A stretch of DNA of 64,000 bases from Bacillus sp. 1780r2a1. Its GTDB lineage: Bacteria > Bacillota > Bacilli > Bacillales > Bacillaceae_H. Both the position numbers and the translations under genes were made by a program. Location: positions 3,717,258 through 3,781,257 of the forward strand of contig CP099863.1 in NCBI GenBank assembly GCA_024134725.1, written 5' to 3'. Below the pieces are notes generated by a model. The model ran no database searches. It saw nothing but the letters and a program-made list of their open reading frames with translations, and had not been told where the DNA came from. This document shows, piece by piece, positions 46,606-55,901 of this stretch. Every line of letters begins with the position of its first letter. Position 1 is the stretch's first letter.

Positions 46606-47802
46606 TTATTTTGAAACCGTTACTTGATAACGTTTTGTAGACTTTTCTCTAATTCTCACATCATAAAACCATGTTGTGAAAAATGTTAAGGACAGAAAAG
46701 CAATTAAGCTATACACAAGTATAGAAACATCAAAATGATCTACCATCATTCCACCGAAAACAGGACCAATCATTCTTCCTCCTGTAGCCGTACTGTTTAC
46801 AATACCTTGGTAAAATCCTTCTCTACCTTTTGGCGCCAATTCGTTTGCTACCGCAGGTACTGCTGGCCAAACAAACATTTCTCCAATTGTTAAAACAATC
46901 ATTGCAACTAAAAAGTCTACAAAAGTCGTGGCTTGTAGAACAATGACAAAAGATGCAATAAAGATTGCCGTCCCAATCATAATTTGTACTTTTAACGTTT
47001 TTGCAAACTTTTGTACAACTGGTACAATAAACGGTTGTCCTGCAACGATTAAAATGCCGTTTATTGTCCAAAGCATGCTGTATTGAGAGAGTGGGATGTT
47101 AAGCTCTAATGTATGAGTAGCAATTGTTGTTTGCCACTGTACATATGCCATCCAGCACAGCAAATAGCCCACACATAACGTTAATAGAGCAATCAGCTTA
47201 TAGTGATTTTTAATTCCTTTAGCCTCTTGCAATACATTCGTTTGAGCTGAACCTGTAACTGAAATGTTCTTGTACGTAAAAAATGCAATCAATAAAAAAA
47301 CTACGTACAGTAACGTGTTTGCTAAAAAGATATAGGTGAATGAATAAGAAGCTACAATTCCGCCAAGAGCTGCACCAATGGCTACCCCGGCATTTTGAGC
47401 TACATAAATAGCATTAAAAGATTTACGTCCCCCTTCTGGCCAAACTGTCCCGGCCATTGCGTACATAGATGGAAATACAATTCCAGATCCGAAACCAACG
47501 ATCACAAGCAGTACCACGTATGTAGGCCAATCGTGAAAAAAAACTAACCCGACTAATGCTATCAAAGTAATAATAATACCGGACAAAATGGATTTGTATC
47601 CACCTATTTTATCAAATAAAGTACCTCCAATAAGATTACCGATTACGCTAGCACCAGCATTTAGCATTAAAACAAAGCCTGCTACCGATAATGATTTACC
47701 AAGATGATCATGTATATAAATTGTGTTTAAAGGCCATAAAAACGAAGCGCCTGTAACATTCACTAACATTCCAATGATTAAAAACCATAATGACTTTGGC
47801 AT
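46606..47802 (-). CDS. yttB: YttB, MFS transporter
   Basis: A 398-residue major facilitator with 12 predicted membrane segments. The loop between segments 2 and 3 (GGTLFDKIGGYKSI) carries the MFS signature, and the C-terminal half starts at about residue 210. It resembles drug-efflux members; no substrate is known. The ATG at 47802 follows AAAGGAG, and the open frame to 47916 is unsupported. The position beside ytzC and ytqA matches B. subtilis yttB. Confidence 0.88.
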   Translation of the reverse strand: MPKSLWFLIIGMLVNVTGASFLWPLNTIYIHDHLGKSLSVAGFVLMLNAGASVIGNLIGGTLFDKIGGYKSILSGIIITLIALVGLVFFHDWPTYVVLLVIVGFGSGIVFPSMYAMAGTVWPEGGRKSFNAIYVAQNAGVAIGAALGGIVASYSFTYIFLANTLLYVVFLLIAFFTYKNISVTGSAQTNVLQEAKGIKNHYKLIALLTLCVGYLLCWMAYVQWQTTIATHTLELNIPLSQYSMLWTINGILIVAGQPFIVPVVQKFAKTLKVQIMIGTAIFIASFVIVLQATTFVDFLVAMIVLTIGEMFVWPAVPAVANELAPKGREGFYQGIVNSTATGGRMIGPVFGGMMVDHFDVSILVYSLIAFLSLTFFTTWFYDVRIREKSTKRYQVTVSK

Positions 47803-47930
47803 ATCTATTTCTCCTTTCAATTGTTGAGAACTTTTAAAGCCAACGTACATTCTAGTCCTTTCTACTGCATTTCGCAATGAGTTAGCATATAGAAAGTCAA
47901 TTAAAAATGTTTTCAATTAACTTTCTATTG

Positions 47931-47968
47931 AAAAAGAGCGCGAAAGCAAATACTTTCGCGCTCTTTTT
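47931..47968. terminator. Strong bidirectional terminator beside the 51-residue gene
   Basis: A 16-base-pair stem, AAAAAGAGCGCGAAAG (47931-47946) with CTTTCGCGCTCTTTTT (47953-47968), three bases past the stop of the minus-strand gene at 47972. Confidence 0.92.
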
Positions 47969-47971
47969 ACC

Positions 47972-48127
47972 TTACTTTGTTTTCGATTTATCAGGCTGTG
48001 CACGCTTGCTATTACGAGCTTTTAATTCTTTTACAGGATCAAAATCTTTACCTGCTTCAATATCGTTATTGTTGATTCCATTTTTTGTTTTTTGTTCCGG
48101 ATTATTCTGGTTTGAACGAGTAGCCAT
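47972..48127 (-). CDS. Small hydrophilic protein (51 residues), unknown
   Basis: Unrecognised. The product starts MATRSNQNNPEQKTKN and is very rich in Asn, Lys, Gln and Asp without any hydrophobic stretch, so it is probably disordered; the composition recalls minor small acid-soluble spore proteins, but I see no defining motif. The ATG at 48127 is eight bases from GGGGG, and the gene begins 13 bases after ytzC, so the two form an operon ending in a strong terminator. Confidence 0.7.
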   Translation of the reverse strand: MATRSNQNNPEQKTKNGINNNDIEAGKDFDPVKELKARNSKRAQPDKSKTK

Positions 48128-48140
48128 CACTGTTTCCCCC

Positions 48141-48404
48141 TTAATGTTCAGTTAAAATCATTCGGTTTTGGATCTGCTGAATTTGAAGGCGCATACGATA
48201 AAGCTGTTCACGTTGTTGATCATTTGCGCTATGAGCAAGCTCTTCAAGTTCTTTATAGGCATTTTCAAGACCAAGCTGTGCCTTTGTATATTCTGTATCG
48301 TTGTAATGTTCCTGTTTCATTCCTTCAGACAATTGACTTTGCGCATATTGGAGCGCATCTTCACATTGTTGAAGAAGCTTATCTACTGATTGACGTGTTG
48401 CCAT
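48141..48404 (-). CDS. ytzC: YtzC family protein
   Basis: An 87-residue, highly charged, all-helical protein. The start MATRQSVDKLLQQCEDAL and the later NDQQREQLYRMRLQIQQIQ pattern fit the YtzC family of spore formers, function unknown. The ATG at 48404 follows GGAGGGAG; the frame to 48422 is not supported. It is the first gene of a two-gene unit with the 51-residue gene. Confidence 0.87.
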   Translation of the reverse strand: MATRQSVDKLLQQCEDALQYAQSQLSEGMKQEHYNDTEYTKAQLGLENAYKELEELAHSANDQQREQLYRMRLQIQQIQNRMILTEH

Positions 48405-48517
48405 GGGTATCTCCCTCCACACTCTTTAGTTTCAGATGTATTTTGCTCATCTTTGGGCAAATTTACGACATATCTCTAGAAAAAATCATTTGTAAAATAT
48501 AGAATTTCAAATTGCCT

Positions 48518-48546
48518 TTGGAACTTTCCTTTTTTTCTGATACAAT
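48518..48546 (+). promoter_or_regulatory. Promoter of mnmL-mnmM
   Basis: TTGGAA (48518-48523), 17 bases and TACAAT (48541-48546) with an upstream TG, an extended -10, about 45 bases before the mnmL ribosome site. Confidence 0.7.
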
Positions 48547-48598
48547 TTGATGTTGTATTTAGGGCACGTACCGTAGATAGATAAAGGAGGGTATTAAC

Positions 48599-49561
48599 TT
48601 GAGTCAAGTGAACCCATTTCCATATAAAGCGGAAGATAAACGTTATCACACATGGAATTACCATTTAAGGCAGCATTTTGGTCATAAAGTATTTAAAGTG
48701 GCGTTAGACGGAGGATTTGACTGTCCAAATCGAGACGGAAGTGTCGCACACGGCGGCTGCACTTTCTGTAGCGCTGCGGGATCTGGAGATTTTGCTGGAA
48801 ACCGAGCTGAAAGCTTAACTACACAATTTAACAAGATAAAAGAAAAGATGCATCACAAGTGGAAAGACGGAAAGTACATCGCTTACTTTCAAGCATTTAC
48901 AAACACACATGCACCAGTAGAAGAACTACGTCAAAAATATGAAGAAGTTTTAGCATTACCAGGAGTTGTCGGATTATCGATTGCTACCCGCCCAGATTGC
49001 TTACCAGATGACGTAGTTGAGTATTTAGCAGAACTTAACGAACGTACGTATTTATGGGTAGAACTGGGGCTTCAAACAATCCATGAAAGTACTTCTGCAT
49101 TAATTAATCGCGCACATGACCATGCGTGTTACTTAGAGGGTGTGAACAAACTGCGAAAGCATGGGATTCGCGTTTGCACTCATATTATTAACGGCCTTCC
49201 TCTTGAAACTCAAGATATGATGATGGAAACTGTAAAGGAAGTAGCACAAATGGATGTCCAAGGTATTAAAATCCACCTTTTGCATTTATTAAAAGGCACA
49301 CCAATGGTGAAGCAGTACGAAAAAGGTCTGCTCGAATTTTTATCATTTGATGATTATATCAGCCTTGTTTGCGATCAGCTTGAGATGCTACCACCAGAAA
49401 TGATTGTTCATCGCATTACAGGAGATGGCCCAATTGATTTAATGATTGGACCGATGTGGAGCGTGGATAAATGGAATGTATTGAACACAATTGACCAAGA
49501 GCTCAAACGTCGAAGTAGCTATCAAGGAAAATTCTTTTCAAAGGGTGTTTCAACATTATGA
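48599..49561 (+). CDS. mnmL: MnmL (YtqA), radical SAM protein of tRNA U34 modification
   Basis: A 320-residue radical SAM protein of the TIGR01212 family. The 4Fe-4S cysteines lie in DCPNRDGSVAHGGCTFC (about residues 43-59), a spaced CxxxxxxxxxCxxC arrangement; GLSIATRPDCLP and WVELGLQT follow. YtqA has been linked to the pathway making the 5-(methyl)aminomethyl group of wobble uridine in Gram-positive bacteria. The start is TTG at 48599 with AAGGAGG. The stop overlaps the ATG of mnmM (ATGA), a coupled pair. Confidence 0.9.
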   Translation: MSQVNPFPYKAEDKRYHTWNYHLRQHFGHKVFKVALDGGFDCPNRDGSVAHGGCTFCSAAGSGDFAGNRAESLTTQFNKIKEKMHHKWKDGKYIAYFQAFTNTHAPVEELRQKYEEVLALPGVVGLSIATRPDCLPDDVVEYLAELNERTYLWVELGLQTIHESTSALINRAHDHACYLEGVNKLRKHGIRVCTHIINGLPLETQDMMMETVKEVAQMDVQGIKIHLLHLLKGTPMVKQYEKGLLEFLSFDDYISLVCDQLEMLPPEMIVHRITGDGPIDLMIGPMWSVDKWNVLNTIDQELKRRSSYQGKFFSKGVSTL

Positions 49562-50130
49562 AAATTGAACGCATTCTTCCCTTTGCCCGTACACTATTAA
49601 CAAGCGCTGTTAACGAAGGTGATACAGTCATTGATGCGACTGTTGGAAACGGTCATGATACGTCATTCCTAGCGAAATTAGTGGGCGCAAATGGACATGT
49701 ATACGGATTTGATATCCAAGATGAAGCAATTCACAATACATTTGAACGATTGGTTAAACAAGGTATTGAACAACAAGTTACACTTATAAAAGATAGCCAT
49801 AGTCATTTAAAAAAGCATATTCCACCTTATCTACATGGTAAGCTAACAGGAGCAATCTTCAACCTCGGTTACCTACCTGGTGGAAATAAAGAAATTGTTA
49901 CTCTCTCGACGTCTACTATCCAAGCCATTGAACAGCTTATTGAGCTATTGGCACCTGAGGGACTGATTGTACTTGTTATTTATCATGGGCATGAACAAGG
50001 ACAGCTAGAGCGTGATGATGTACTCCATTATGTGTCAAATCTTGACCAACAGCTCGTTCACGTTTTACGCTATCAATTCATCAACCAGCAAAATAACCCG
50101 CCATTTATTGTGGCAATTGAAAAAAGATAA
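49558..50130 (+). CDS. mnmM: MnmM (YtqB), tRNA 5-aminomethyl-2-thiouridine methyltransferase
   Basis: A 190-residue SAM-dependent methyltransferase that finishes mnm5s2U34 in tRNAs. SAM-binding segments are VIDATVGNGHDTSFLA (motif I, about residues 24-39) and VYGFDIQDEAI; the catalytic loop is FNLGYLPGGNK. It overlaps mnmL by four bases. Its last codons (EKR then TAA) are part of the terminator palindrome shared with ytpB. Confidence 0.92.
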   Translation: MKIERILPFARTLLTSAVNEGDTVIDATVGNGHDTSFLAKLVGANGHVYGFDIQDEAIHNTFERLVKQGIEQQVTLIKDSHSHLKKHIPPYLHGKLTGAIFNLGYLPGGNKEIVTLSTSTIQAIEQLIELLAPEGLIVLVIYHGHEQGQLERDDVLHYVSNLDQQLVHVLRYQFINQQNNPPFIVAIEKR

Positions 50131-50161
50131 GCTTTTGCCATCTGGCAAAAGCTTATCTTTT
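50122..50161. terminator. Shared terminator palindrome of mnmM and ytpB
   Basis: An 18-base-pair perfect stem (arms 50122-50139 and 50144-50161) with an ATCT loop. The mnmM stop is at 50128-50130 and the ytpB stop at 50153-50155 (minus strand), both inside the stem, with A and T runs at the ends. Confidence 0.92.
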
Positions 50162-51211
50162 TAACATTCGATATAATCGACCGTTAACATAGAAAAAATA
50201 ACTCAAAGACCCGCCTGCTTTTATAAGCCTTTTAGCACTTCGAGCTACTTTCTTTTGGCTTCGAACTTTTTGATCTGATAAATAAACACCTAGTAAACCT
50301 TGATAAATAAAGCGATGAAAATGAGCATCTGGTAAGTTTTTAGCATGCTCACCGGACTTTGTAACAAAGTGTAGAAATCGATTCATCATATCTTGATGAT
50401 GAGGATAATAAAAGCAAAAGTTTAAATCTCCTCCTACCACATCTTCCTCTTGATCAATTAAATAGTCTAACAAGATATGCAACCCTTGAATATAAGGAAA
50501 GTATCCATTACGTACTTGCTCTGCATGTTGCAATGTAAAACCTTTTGTAAAACTATAAGCAGCTAAACAAAAGATTCCAAGTGTCGACCCTGAACATGCA
50601 GAAAATTCATACCATGACATCTGTGGTAATGCTTCCTTATGCTCTGAAAACCATTTCTCGAGCCTAGGTACACGTTCTTCTATTCGTACATGTTTATGTA
50701 TCTGTAAGTCACAGTAGTACGTAGCTAGCTCAATTAAATAAGGTGCTACGATAGCATAGTTCACTGCTTTAGCCAACGTCTGTTGACATGTAAGAACGAG
50801 CGCATTAAGATATCCGCCGTCATCTTTATCATCTCGATAACGGTAATAGTCTTTTAATGGTGCACCAGGTGTTAAAGCATCTGGCATGGACTCATGGAGC
50901 GCAGCAAAATCTTTTGGATCGAGCGAATTGCTGCGATCACACAAATTGTCTAAATAGTCGCTAATGGTCTGATACGCAACGATAAATCGAATGCAGGCCT
51001 CCATTTGGTCTTTTGCCAAAATTGCTAGTATACCTCCTCCTTCACAGTGAAAGGTTTTGGTATTAATGCTATCTAAAGCCTGCGTTCTAAGCTCTATATT
51101 TGGTATTTTCTCTGCTTTTAAACGCCACTGCTTCAATTCTTCATGTACAGTTGGCATGATGCCTCGATAAATTTTCCCCATTAAAGACAAGGGATGAGAC
51201 GGTATCTTCAC
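50153..51211 (-). CDS. ytpB: YtpB, tetraprenyl-beta-curcumene synthase
   Basis: A 352-residue large terpene synthase (DUF2600). In B. subtilis and B. megaterium it cyclises tetraprenyl diphosphate to tetraprenyl-beta-curcumene, a sesquarterpene precursor. Acidic metal-binding stretches are visible in SDYLDNLCDR (about residue 83) and LLDYLIDQEEDV. No membrane segments. The start is GTG at 51211, five bases from GGAGGTGGGG. It follows ytpA by 31 bases, probably one operon, and converges on mnmM. Confidence 0.92.
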   Translation of the reverse strand: MKIPSHPLSLMGKIYRGIMPTVHEELKQWRLKAEKIPNIELRTQALDSINTKTFHCEGGGILAILAKDQMEACIRFIVAYQTISDYLDNLCDRSNSLDPKDFAALHESMPDALTPGAPLKDYYRYRDDKDDGGYLNALVLTCQQTLAKAVNYAIVAPYLIELATYYCDLQIHKHVRIEERVPRLEKWFSEHKEALPQMSWYEFSACSGSTLGIFCLAAYSFTKGFTLQHAEQVRNGYFPYIQGLHILLDYLIDQEEDVVGGDLNFCFYYPHHQDMMNRFLHFVTKSGEHAKNLPDAHFHRFIYQGLLGVYLSDQKVRSQKKVARSAKRLIKAGGSLSYFFYVNGRLYRMLKR

Positions 51212-51242
51212 AGGTTCCCCACCTCCGTTGTTTCAAGCTTTA

Positions 51243-52019
51243 TTAAATATGAAGGTTAACAAAGCTATTTGCATATGTGAAAACATAATCTCGTTCAGGT
51301 TCATTAAAGATTTCATGATAAAGCTGAGGCCATTCTTTATAGATTTTTTCGCTTAAATCTACTTCGTCAAACCACTGCTTTACAATTAATTTTTCAATAA
51401 TTTTATCTTCTCCAGCTTGCATAACAAGAAGTGGAACATCAGGCATTTTTTCAATATCACGAAACGCCATATTAATCGCTTCTACAAGTTCGCGATACCA
51501 CCGAACCGAAACTTTTGTCACATACAATGAATCATTCTGATCTTCGTCTCTTACTTCTGGATTTCTTGTTGCTTTTTCTACAGTCAAGCCTAAGTCAAAT
51601 AATTTCGTTGGCATTACTTTATTTAATCCTTTAGACAAGACGTCTAAATAAGCTGGAACTTGTTCTTTTAGACCTAGACATGGTGATGATAAGATTGCTC
51701 CCCATATTGGTAAGTTCTTCAACTGAAGTGTTCGAATAACAGCAAGCCCACCCATGCTATGTCCTAATAGAAAAATAGGTAAATCATAAGCTTGTGCTTC
51801 TTTTACCCAATTCTCAATTTCATGTACGTACTCGTCAAATGATAAGATGTGTCCTCTTCTTCTTGTTGTTAGACCTTGTCCAGGAAGGTCACCCATCACA
51901 ACGTTCATACCGACTGAACGCCACATTTCGACTAGCCAGCGGTACCGTCCTTGATGCTCAGCTGCGCCGTGAACAATGACTACCACACCTTTTGGATTTT
52001 CTGTTTCCCACTTACGCAT
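51243..52019 (-). CDS. ytpA: YtpA, alpha/beta-hydrolase lysophospholipase
   Basis: A 258-residue monoacylglycerol-lipase-like hydrolase. The nucleophile elbow FLLGHSMGGLAV (Ser about residue 88), VIVHGAAEHQGRY for the oxyanion hole, an Asp in QAGEDKI and a His in LYHEIFNEP complete the triad. In B. subtilis YtpA is linked to synthesis of the phospholipid antibiotic bacilysocin. The ATG at 52019 has GGGAG upstream. Confidence 0.93.
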   Translation of the reverse strand: MRKWETENPKGVVVIVHGAAEHQGRYRWLVEMWRSVGMNVVMGDLPGQGLTTRRRGHILSFDEYVHEIENWVKEAQAYDLPIFLLGHSMGGLAVIRTLQLKNLPIWGAILSSPCLGLKEQVPAYLDVLSKGLNKVMPTKLFDLGLTVEKATRNPEVRDEDQNDSLYVTKVSVRWYRELVEAINMAFRDIEKMPDVPLLVMQAGEDKIIEKLIVKQWFDEVDLSEKIYKEWPQLYHEIFNEPERDYVFTYANSFVNLHI

Positions 52020-52123
52020 TAGAGTTACTCCCTTTCATTTGCTATTTACCTGTAAAAAAAAACTATGTACACTTACATTAGAAGATTATTACTCTTTTTT
52101 CAACTAATAAAGGAGATGAACGC

Positions 52124-52645
52124 ATGATTTATCCTTATAAAGGAAAAACGCCATCTATTTCACCCACTTGCTATATCGCTGATTACGTAACAATTACAGG
52201 GGATGTAACGATTGGCGATGAAAGTAGCATTTGGTTTAATACTGTTATTCGTGGTGATGTGTCACCAACTATTATTGGAAAGCGTGTTAATATCCAAGAA
52301 CAATCTACCCTTCACCAAAGCCCTAATTTGCCGCTCATCATTGAAGATGACGTAACAGTCGGTCATCAAGTTATTTTACATAGCGCACTCATCCGCAAAA
52401 ACGCACTGATTGGAATGGGGTCGATTATCTTGGATGGAGCAGAAGTTGGAGAAGGTGCATTTATCGGAGCTGGTAGCTTGGTACCACCCGGAAAAAAAAT
52501 CCCTCCTCATACACTTGCACTAGGCCGCCCTGCTAAAGTTGTCCGTGAATTAACGGATGAAGATATAAAAGATATGAACAGAATTCGCACGCAGTATGTT
52601 GAAAAAGGACAACATTATAAATCACTTAATCCGATTAACAAGTAA
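52124..52645 (+). CDS. ytoA: YtoA, gamma-carbonic anhydrase-like hexapeptide protein
   Basis: A 173-residue left-handed beta-helix protein with repeating hexapeptide pattern (VTIGDESSIWFNTVIRGDVS). The three zinc-ligand-type histidines appear in LHQSPN and VGHQVILH, as in gamma-carbonic anhydrases, but Bacillus members have no confirmed activity. The ATG follows AAAGGAGATG. It stands alone with a strong terminator, divergent from ytpA. Confidence 0.92.
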   Translation: MIYPYKGKTPSISPTCYIADYVTITGDVTIGDESSIWFNTVIRGDVSPTIIGKRVNIQEQSTLHQSPNLPLIIEDDVTVGHQVILHSALIRKNALIGMGSIILDGAEVGEGAFIGAGSLVPPGKKIPPHTLALGRPAKVVRELTDEDIKDMNRIRTQYVEKGQHYKSLNPINK

Positions 52646-52647
52646 TG

Positions 52648-52682
52648 AAACAAGCAGTGGTCAACTCCACTGCTTGTTTTTT
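52648..52682 (+). terminator. Terminator of ytoA
   Basis: Stem AAACAAGCAGTGG (52648-52660) and CCACTGCTTGTTT (52667-52679) followed by T's, two bases after the stop. Confidence 0.92.
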
Positions 52683-52791
52683 GTACAGCGACCTTACTTA
52701 GTATGCACTAAATAAATCCACACATTCTTTACATAAGATTAGCACTGGCTCTACAAACATTCCTTACAATATAATATAGCGACTACACATT

Positions 52792-52824
52792 CGTTAAAAA
52801 ACGAAAACATATACTTTTTTAACG
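52792..52824. repeat. Inverted repeat upstream of the PAP2 gene
   Basis: CGTTAAAAAA (52792-52801) and TTTTTTAACG (52815-52824), perfect, with a 13-base spacer, 58 bases before the start at 52883. A TATAAT at 52770-52775 lies just upstream, with a poor -35, so the repeat would be in the leader or act as an operator. Confidence 0.5.
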
Positions 52825-52882
52825 TTTCATCGTCACCAATGACTTTATCTATGAACATAATGGGCTTAAAGGAGGTTGCTAT

Positions 52883-53413
52883 ATGCGAACAAAACTAATT
52901 CGTCAAGTTTATGATTGGGAGTGTCACTTGTTTCAAGTCGTAAATAAATATTTCGATTTCAAGCCCCTTAACACTTTTTTTCGCACGATTACCCATATCG
53001 GTGGGGCAACTTCAATGATTAGCCTGGCACTACTCCTGATGTTATTCATTGATCGCGCATCTTTATCACTTGCTTACGCATGCGCTTTATCTCTAGCAAT
53101 CAGCCACATTCCTGTAGCGATTACAAAGAAAATTTATCCAAGAAAACGCCCTTACCTTCAATTAAAAGAAACAAAAGTATTGGATAATCCCTTACAAGAT
53201 CACTCATTTCCATCCGGGCATACAACAGCCATTTTTTCATTTCTAGCACCCATTATGATTGCTGTACCTATTTCGATTTTCTTTTTATTTCCACTTGCTT
53301 TTTTAGTAGGCGTGTCGCGGATTTATTTAGGGCTTCACTATCCTACTGACGTATTTGTGGGCATGCTGTTAGGTGTATTTTCTGGAATTATTGGTCTACA
53401 GTTATTCTACTAA
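52883..53413 (+). CDS. PAP2-family membrane phosphatase
   Basis: A 176-residue membrane protein with about five hydrophobic segments and the three phosphatase motifs: KKIYPRKRP (KX6RP, about residue 87), PSGH (about 111), and SRIYLGLHYPTD (SRX5HX3D, about 145). It should dephosphorylate an isoprenoid or phosphatidyl phosphate at the outer membrane face. The ATG follows AAAGGAGG. A 20-base gap leads into a glycosyltransferase gene, suggesting a glycolipid or wall-polymer operon. Confidence 0.9.
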   Translation: MRTKLIRQVYDWECHLFQVVNKYFDFKPLNTFFRTITHIGGATSMISLALLLMLFIDRASLSLAYACALSLAISHIPVAITKKIYPRKRPYLQLKETKVLDNPLQDHSFPSGHTTAIFSFLAPIMIAVPISIFFLFPLAFLVGVSRIYLGLHYPTDVFVGMLLGVFSGIIGLQLFY

Positions 53414-53433
53414 ATCAAAGTGGAGGTGGTAGG

Positions 53434-54581
53434 ATGAGGATTGCATTGATATCAGATACGTTTTCTCCTGAAATTAACGGAGTCGCAAAGACATTAGAGC
53501 GCTTTACTTATTACTTATCTCGTCAACGAATTGACTATGAGATTTTTGCACCTGAATCATCATCTCGCACATTTAGTCCATTACCCATTAATCATTCATT
53601 AAGTATACCATTTTTTCTTTATCCACAATGTCGGTTTGCTTTACCTAATATTGTAAAAATAAAAAAGAAGATAAGAGAGTTCAATCCTACTATTATGCAT
53701 GTTGCTACTCCTTTTTCAATGGGTCTGAGTGGTATTCACGTAGCTAAAAAACTTAGCATTCCTTTAGTCGGTTCTCATCACACTGATTTTGAGCACTATC
53801 TTCCAAGCTACAAGTTGGGACACCTATCTCCTCTTCTGTGGAGATACATGAAATGGTTTTATGAACCGTTTGAAGAAATCTTTGTTCCTTCTCTTGAAAC
53901 AAAAAAGCAGCTCTTAAATCAAGGCTTTAAAGATGTATCTATCTGGTCTCGAGGAGTCGATCATCATTTATTTCATCCCTACTATGATAAATTTGATATC
54001 CGCATAAAATATAATATAAAAAGACCTTATATTCTAACATACGTTGGACGTTTATCTCCTGAAAAAAACGTAGCATTTTTATTAAAGCTATCACGTTTAC
54101 TTCCTAATCATCTACGTCACCAAGTACAATGGCTTATCGTTGGAGATGGACCTAGCAAAGAAGCACTAGAGCAAGAAGCATGTGATTCCATTACGTTCAT
54201 TGACTTCTTAGAACATAAGCATTTAGCTAAACTATACGCAGCTTCTGATTTATTCATATTCCCTTCTGAAACGGAAACCTTTGGTAATGTTGTATTAGAA
54301 GCATTATCCTGTGGGACGCCTGTTATTGCTGCTAATGCAGGAGGGTAAAACATATTGTTAGCAATAAGAAAAATGGCTACCTCTGTACCCCTAATTCACT
54401 TGAAGAGTTTATTGAATCCATCTGCACTTTATTAGAATCTCCCCAGCTTCGCTTAAGGTTCGGAGATGCTGCTCGTCGTTATGCTCTTACGCAATCGTGG
54501 GATTCTGTATTTGACCAATTACTGCTTCGCTACGAAGCAGTCGCGACTAAATCCACCCATGGGTTAGAATTTGTGCAATAA
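53434..54581 (+). pseudogene. GT4 glycosyltransferase, frameshifted
   Basis: The first 304 codons (53434-54345) encode a GT4 (GT-B fold) glycosyltransferase: DTFSPEINGVAKTLERF, HTDFEHYLPSYKLG, YVGRLSPEKN and the donor-binding PSETETFGNVVLEALSCGTPV. At 54343-54348 GGG is followed by TAA. One base back, the frame reads on as GVKHIVSNKKNGYL to a stop at 54581, restoring the expected 78-residue C-terminal helix region. A single G is missing from the GGAGGG run, or the ribosome must slip by -1. The total of about 381 residues would be normal. Confidence 0.85.
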
Positions 54582-54615
54582 AAAAGTCGCTGCCTCTTTT
54601 GAGGCAGCGACTTTT
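54582..54615. terminator. Bidirectional terminator between the glycosyltransferase and metK
   Basis: A 15-base-pair stem AAAAGTCGCTGCCTC / GAGGCAGCGACTTTT with a TTTT loop, between two convergent genes, two bases before the metK stop. Confidence 0.93.
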
Positions 54616-54617
54616 CA

Positions 54618-55820
54618 TTATTTCGCTAAAGCTTCTGCTTTTAAAGTTTCTGCTTTATCAGTGAACTCCCAAGGAAGCTCAACATCAGTACGGCCAAAGT
54701 GACCATATGCTGCTGTTTGCTTATAAATTGGGCGTCTTAAATCAAGCATTTTAATGATACCAGCTGGACGAAGATCAAAGTTGTTTCGTACTACTTCAAC
54801 TAGTACTTCTTCCGTTACTTTACCTGTTCCAAATGTATCAATAGAGATTGAAACTGGTTGTGCTACACCAATTGCATATGCAAGTTGAACCTCACAACGA
54901 TCAGCTAATCCTGCAGCTACAATGTTTTTCGCAACGTAACGTGCTGCATATGCTGCTGAGCGGTCAACTTTTGTTGCATCTTTACCAGAGAATGCGCCAC
55001 CGCCGTGACGAGCGTATCCACCGTAAGTATCAACGATAATTTTACGACCCGTTAAGCCTGCATCACCTTGAGGACCACCAATTACAAAACGTCCTGTTGG
55101 GTTAATGAAGTACTTCGTGTTCTCATCAATTAATTCTTGTGGAACAACCGGATTAATTACATATTCTTTTAAGTTACGTTGAATTTGCTCTAACGTTACT
55201 TCTGGATGATGTTGAGTAGAGATAACAATTGTATCAACACGAACTGGTTGATTATTCTCATCATATTCAACCGTTACTTGCGTTTTACCATCCGGACGAA
55301 GGTAAGGTAAGATTTCTTCTTTACGCACTTCTGTTAAGCGACGTGCTAACTTATGAGCTAAAGAAATTGGTAACGGCATTAATTCTTTTGTTTCATTACA
55401 AGCGTAACCAAACATTAAACCTTGGTCACCAGCTCCAATTGCTTCAATTTCTTCATCAGACATTGAACCTTCACGAGCTTCTAACGCTTGGTCTACACCA
55501 GCAGCGATATCTGGAGATTGCTCACCGATTGCTGTGATTACTCCACAAGTATCCGCATCAAAACCATATTTTGCACGCGTATAACCAATTTCTTTAATTG
55601 TGTCGCGTACTGTTTTTTGAATATCTACATAAGTAGATGTTGTGATTTCACCACTTACTAATACTAAACCAGTTGTTACGCTTGTTTCACAAGCAACACG
55701 AGCATTTGGATCCTCAGCTAAAATAGCATCAAGAATTGAGTCAGAAATTTGGTCACAAATTTTATCTGGATGTCCCTCTGTAACAGATTCTGACGTAAAC
55801 AGACGACGTTGTGTTGACAT
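54618..55820 (-). CDS. metK: S-adenosylmethionine synthetase
   Basis: Makes SAM from methionine and ATP. The 400-residue protein contains the signature hexapeptide-type [12 protein letters not shown] (about residue 118), GGGAFSGKD (about 263), and the N-terminal [14 protein letters not shown]. The chosen ATG at 55820 follows AAAGGAGG; the frame to 55883 is unsupported. Expression is controlled by the upstream SAM riboswitch, giving direct end-product feedback. Confidence 0.98.
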   Translation of the reverse strand: MSTQRRLFTSESVTEGHPDKICDQISDSILDAILAEDPNARVACETSVTTGLVLVSGEITTSTYVDIQKTVRDTIKEIGYTRAKYGFDADTCGVITAIGEQSPDIAAGVDQALEAREGSMSDEEIEAIGAGDQGLMFGYACNETKELMPLPISLAHKLARRLTEVRKEEILPYLRPDGKTQVTVEYDENNQPVRVDTIVISTQHHPEVTLEQIQRNLKEYVINPVVPQELIDENTKYFINPTGRFVIGGPQGDAGLTGRKIIVDTYGGYARHGGGAFSGKDATKVDRSAAYAARYVAKNIVAAGLADRCEVQLAYAIGVAQPVSISIDTFGTGKVTEEVLVEVVRNNFDLRPAGIIKMLDLRRPIYKQTAAYGHFGRTDVELPWEFTDKAETLKAEALAK

Positions 55821-55901
55821 CAGTTTTCCTCCTTTAAATACGATACATTGTGATACGGTACTCATTCCCTTATTGTGTTCCATTTACATTTTTTCAATAT
55901 A

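Noticed and set aside
54336-54350. Programmed -1 frameshift in the glycosyltransferase
   Set aside because: No classical slippery heptamer (X XXY YYZ), and re-pairing from GGG to AGG is poor; a lost base is simpler.
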